From NCBI GenBank assembly GCA_964419445.1, contig CAYQPE010000038.1, positions 1 to 16,329 of the forward strand: DNA of 16,329 nt. Direction: 5' to 3'. Within the stretch, counting starts at the first letter, position 1; each line of letters starts with the position of its first letter. Positions 14,771-16,329 of this stretch are shown piece by piece. Position numbers and translations under genes: made by a program. This DNA comes from JABHHG01 sp964419445. GTDB lineage: Bacteria; Fidelibacterota; Marinisomatia; SCGC-AAA003-L08; D37C17. The notes under the pieces were generated by a model. That model was not told the DNA's origin, searched no databases, and worked only from the letters and a program-made list of their open reading frames with translations.

Positions 14771-16329
14771 TTCAATAAGGTAACTTTCTGCTTAATGATA
14801 TTTTCTTCATAGCTGATAGAAATAAAGTAAATCCCTGAAGCTAAATATTTACTATTGCCTTTATTAATATTCCATTGCAATTGGTAATATCCAGCATCCA
14901 TCTCTTCATTTATTAATGTAGATACTAACTGACCTCGAATATTATATACATCTACTTTAACATTATCATTTTGAGGAATTGCAAAATCTATAGTGGTTAT
15001 GGGGTTGAATGGATTTGGATACACACCCACCAATTCAAATTTTTCTGGAAGTGGCTCAATTGCATTTTCGAAATATGCTAACGCAAATATACCATGTTGA
15101 CTTACCCATGCAGAAATTTGATTATTCTCATAATTTGTCTCAATAATTTCCCATCTATTTGAAACTTGCTCTACAATTTTAAATTTCCATAAAGGCTCCT
15201 CAGTATCAATATGATTAACTGATATAGAAAAGGGTTTATTTAAAGATAGATGATAAGGCATTAGGTGGTATTCATCTGAAATAATATTATCATCTATTCT
15301 ACCCATAGCATCTTGAGGATCGCGATTAGATATAATGATAGGCTGAGAATACTCAATTGAACCTTCATCATAGAAAATATTTAAAAAATGGTCTGGTGTA
15401 CGAGCTAACGTAGATGTTTCTGGCAATACAACTTCATAATATACTGTATCTAATGATCGACCTAAATTCAATCGTTTATCTCTAACTTGGAAGTTATATT
15501 TTACCAAACCCGTTTTTATAAATGAAGAAGATACATGATATAAACTGTCATCTAATTTATAGGGGAACAGATTTTGAGTATATCCTTCAAAGTCAATCCA
15601 TACTCTTGCTACTGAGTCAATAGTTTCTTCATTTGTCATAAAATATAAATCATAAAAATCTGGGAATAAATCATTTTGGAAGAATGAAAACTCAGCTTCA
15701 GGAAGTTCTAAATCCACTTTCATATCAATATTACTGTGAATAACTTTAGTTGGATCATCATTATATCGATCTTTAGAATAATTTTGAGCTATAACTCTCC
15801 AACTATATGCAGTTACACCCGTAGTATCTATTGATTCTGTTGCATAAACTGAATCTGGATCAAAAATATTTTCATATACGGGAAATTGAGAGGTCATATC
15901 TACATATACGATAACTGAATCATCCCCCAAATAATCCATATAATTAATATGATCTTTTAAAATATAAATTTTGCTATTAACAGAAGGGATAACTTCAAGT
16001 CTGTAATACAATGTATAGGTTGAATCAAAATTCAATGTAGCATCTGTATCAATATCAAGAGAGTCATTACTTTCCCACGCAAATTTTAATAATGAATCCG
16101 GTTGTGATGCAGGAGCAAATACTTGATATGGTAATCTATAATACACTTGAGAAGTATCTTCATTTTCCATATCAAAGAAAAAAGTAGTGGTATCATCTGC
16201 ATATTCATATACACGTGGGTGTACAATATAATCACGGGGTTCATCATTAATTTGATGAACTCTAACTTTAAATTCTTGATCACCAGAGCGATCAACTCCC
16301 CCATTTTCAGTACCACCATCATCACTTAG
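14767..16329 (-). CDS. Large T9SS-sorted surface protein with cadherin-like repeat, N-terminus outside window
   Basis: The frame is open to the right edge, giving at least 520 residues. An internal Met codon at 16170 could be mistaken for the start, but the 53 codons upstream continue the protein. Those codons include DDGGTENGGVDRSGDQEF and VNDxP-like QINDEP, the signature of the tandem-95 / cadherin-like repeats found in giant bacterial adhesins. The middle is a series of beta-rich, Asp/Tyr-rich FN3-like domains. The last 80 or so residues, from VGVYPNPFNPITTIDF through VYNIRGQLV to LASGIYFISI and a KQKVTLLK end, are a type A C-terminal sorting domain of the type IX secretion system. The protein is therefore predicted to cross the outer membrane and be attached at the surface. 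The full gene is probably much longer than the visible part. It overlaps the lipoprotein gene by 4 bases. Confidence 0.9.
   Translation of the reverse strand, partial: LSDDGGTENGGVDRSGDQEFKVRVHQINDEPRDYIVHPRVYEYADDTTTFFFDMENEDTSQVYYRLPYQVFAPASQPDSLLKFAWESNDSLDIDTDATLNFDSTYTLYYRLEVIPSVNSKIYILKDHINYMDYLGDDSVIVYVDMTSQFPVYENIFDPDSVYATESIDTTGVTAYSWRVIAQNYSKDRYNDDPTKVIHSNIDMKVDLELPEAEFSFFQNDLFPDFYDLYFMTNEETIDSVARVWIDFEGYTQNLFPYKLDDSLYHVSSSFIKTGLVKYNFQVRDKRLNLGRSLDTVYYEVVLPETSTLARTPDHFLNIFYDEGSIEYSQPIIISNRDPQDAMGRIDDNIISDEYHLMPYHLSLNKPFSISVNHIDTEEPLWKFKIVEQVSNRWEIIETNYENNQISAWVSQHGIFALAYFENAIEPLPEKFELVGVYPNPFNPITTIDFAIPQNDNVKVDVYNIRGQLVSTLINEEMDAGYYQLQWNINKGNSKYLASGIYFISISYEENIIKQKVTLLK

Noticed and set aside
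14767..16170. Surface protein starting at the Met codon at 16170
   Set aside because: The frame is open upstream to the window edge and the extra codons encode a recognisable cadherin-like repeat end, so this Met is internal.
16086..16325. Minus-strand 79-codon open frame overlapping the surface protein
   Set aside because: It is an alternative frame of the same DNA, rich in Met and Ile, with no domain signature; the T9SS protein frame is the coding one.
1..16329. CRISPR arrays, insertion sequences, tRNA or rRNA genes, prophage
   Set aside because: I saw no regularly spaced repeats, transposase or integrase motifs, tRNA cloverleaf with a GTTCGA-type arm, rRNA segments or phage structural genes on either strand.

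Overview
The window is AT-rich bacterial DNA. The features below suggest a free-living member of the FCB superphylum, most likely a marine Neomarinimicrobiota (SAR406)-type lineage. The clues are a type A Por/T9SS C-terminal sorting domain (YPNPFNP ... GIYF), secreted enzymes ending in dockerin-like repeats, tight overlapping operons with weak or absent Shine-Dalgarno sequences, and a LapA/LapB-like pair. The taxonomic call is inference from these features; no rRNA or phylogenetic marker tree was available.

Bases 1-8769 hold one long minus-strand gene train, read right to left: a class V aminotransferase (probable phosphoserine aminotransferase), serA, gatB, a small coiled-coil protein, an M23 envelope peptidase, miaB, a LapA-domain protein, a LapB-like TPR protein, and a second TPR protein cut by the left edge. 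Several junctions overlap by 1 to 14 bases. A run of exactly 100 N (4726-4825) interrupts gatB. The open frame read through it is an artificial join of the gatB front with the end of another gene. An internal promoter may restart transcription before the M23 gene.

Bases 8770-9045 are a divergent intergenic region. It carries a GC-rich, hairpin-forming stretch whose pairing favours the minus strand (the leader of the serine operon), and an AT-rich inverted repeat before queE. Bases 9046-10407 hold queE and queC on the plus strand, two consecutive steps of preQ0 / queuosine biosynthesis.

Bases 10404-16329 are a minus-strand block of exported proteins, read right to left: the C-terminal part of a large T9SS-sorted surface protein with a cadherin-like (tandem-95) repeat, a small helical lipoprotein overlapping it by 4 bases, then a secreted peptidylarginine deiminase homologue joined by a 1-base TAATG overlap to a secreted M14 zinc carboxypeptidase. 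Both enzymes end in the same kind of dockerin-like module. The deiminase keeps the full catalytic set and the two arginines that in Porphyromonas gingivalis PPAD bind the C-terminal carboxylate. The pair therefore looks like a coupled system acting on C-terminal arginine of extracellular peptides. This is the most interesting item in the window.
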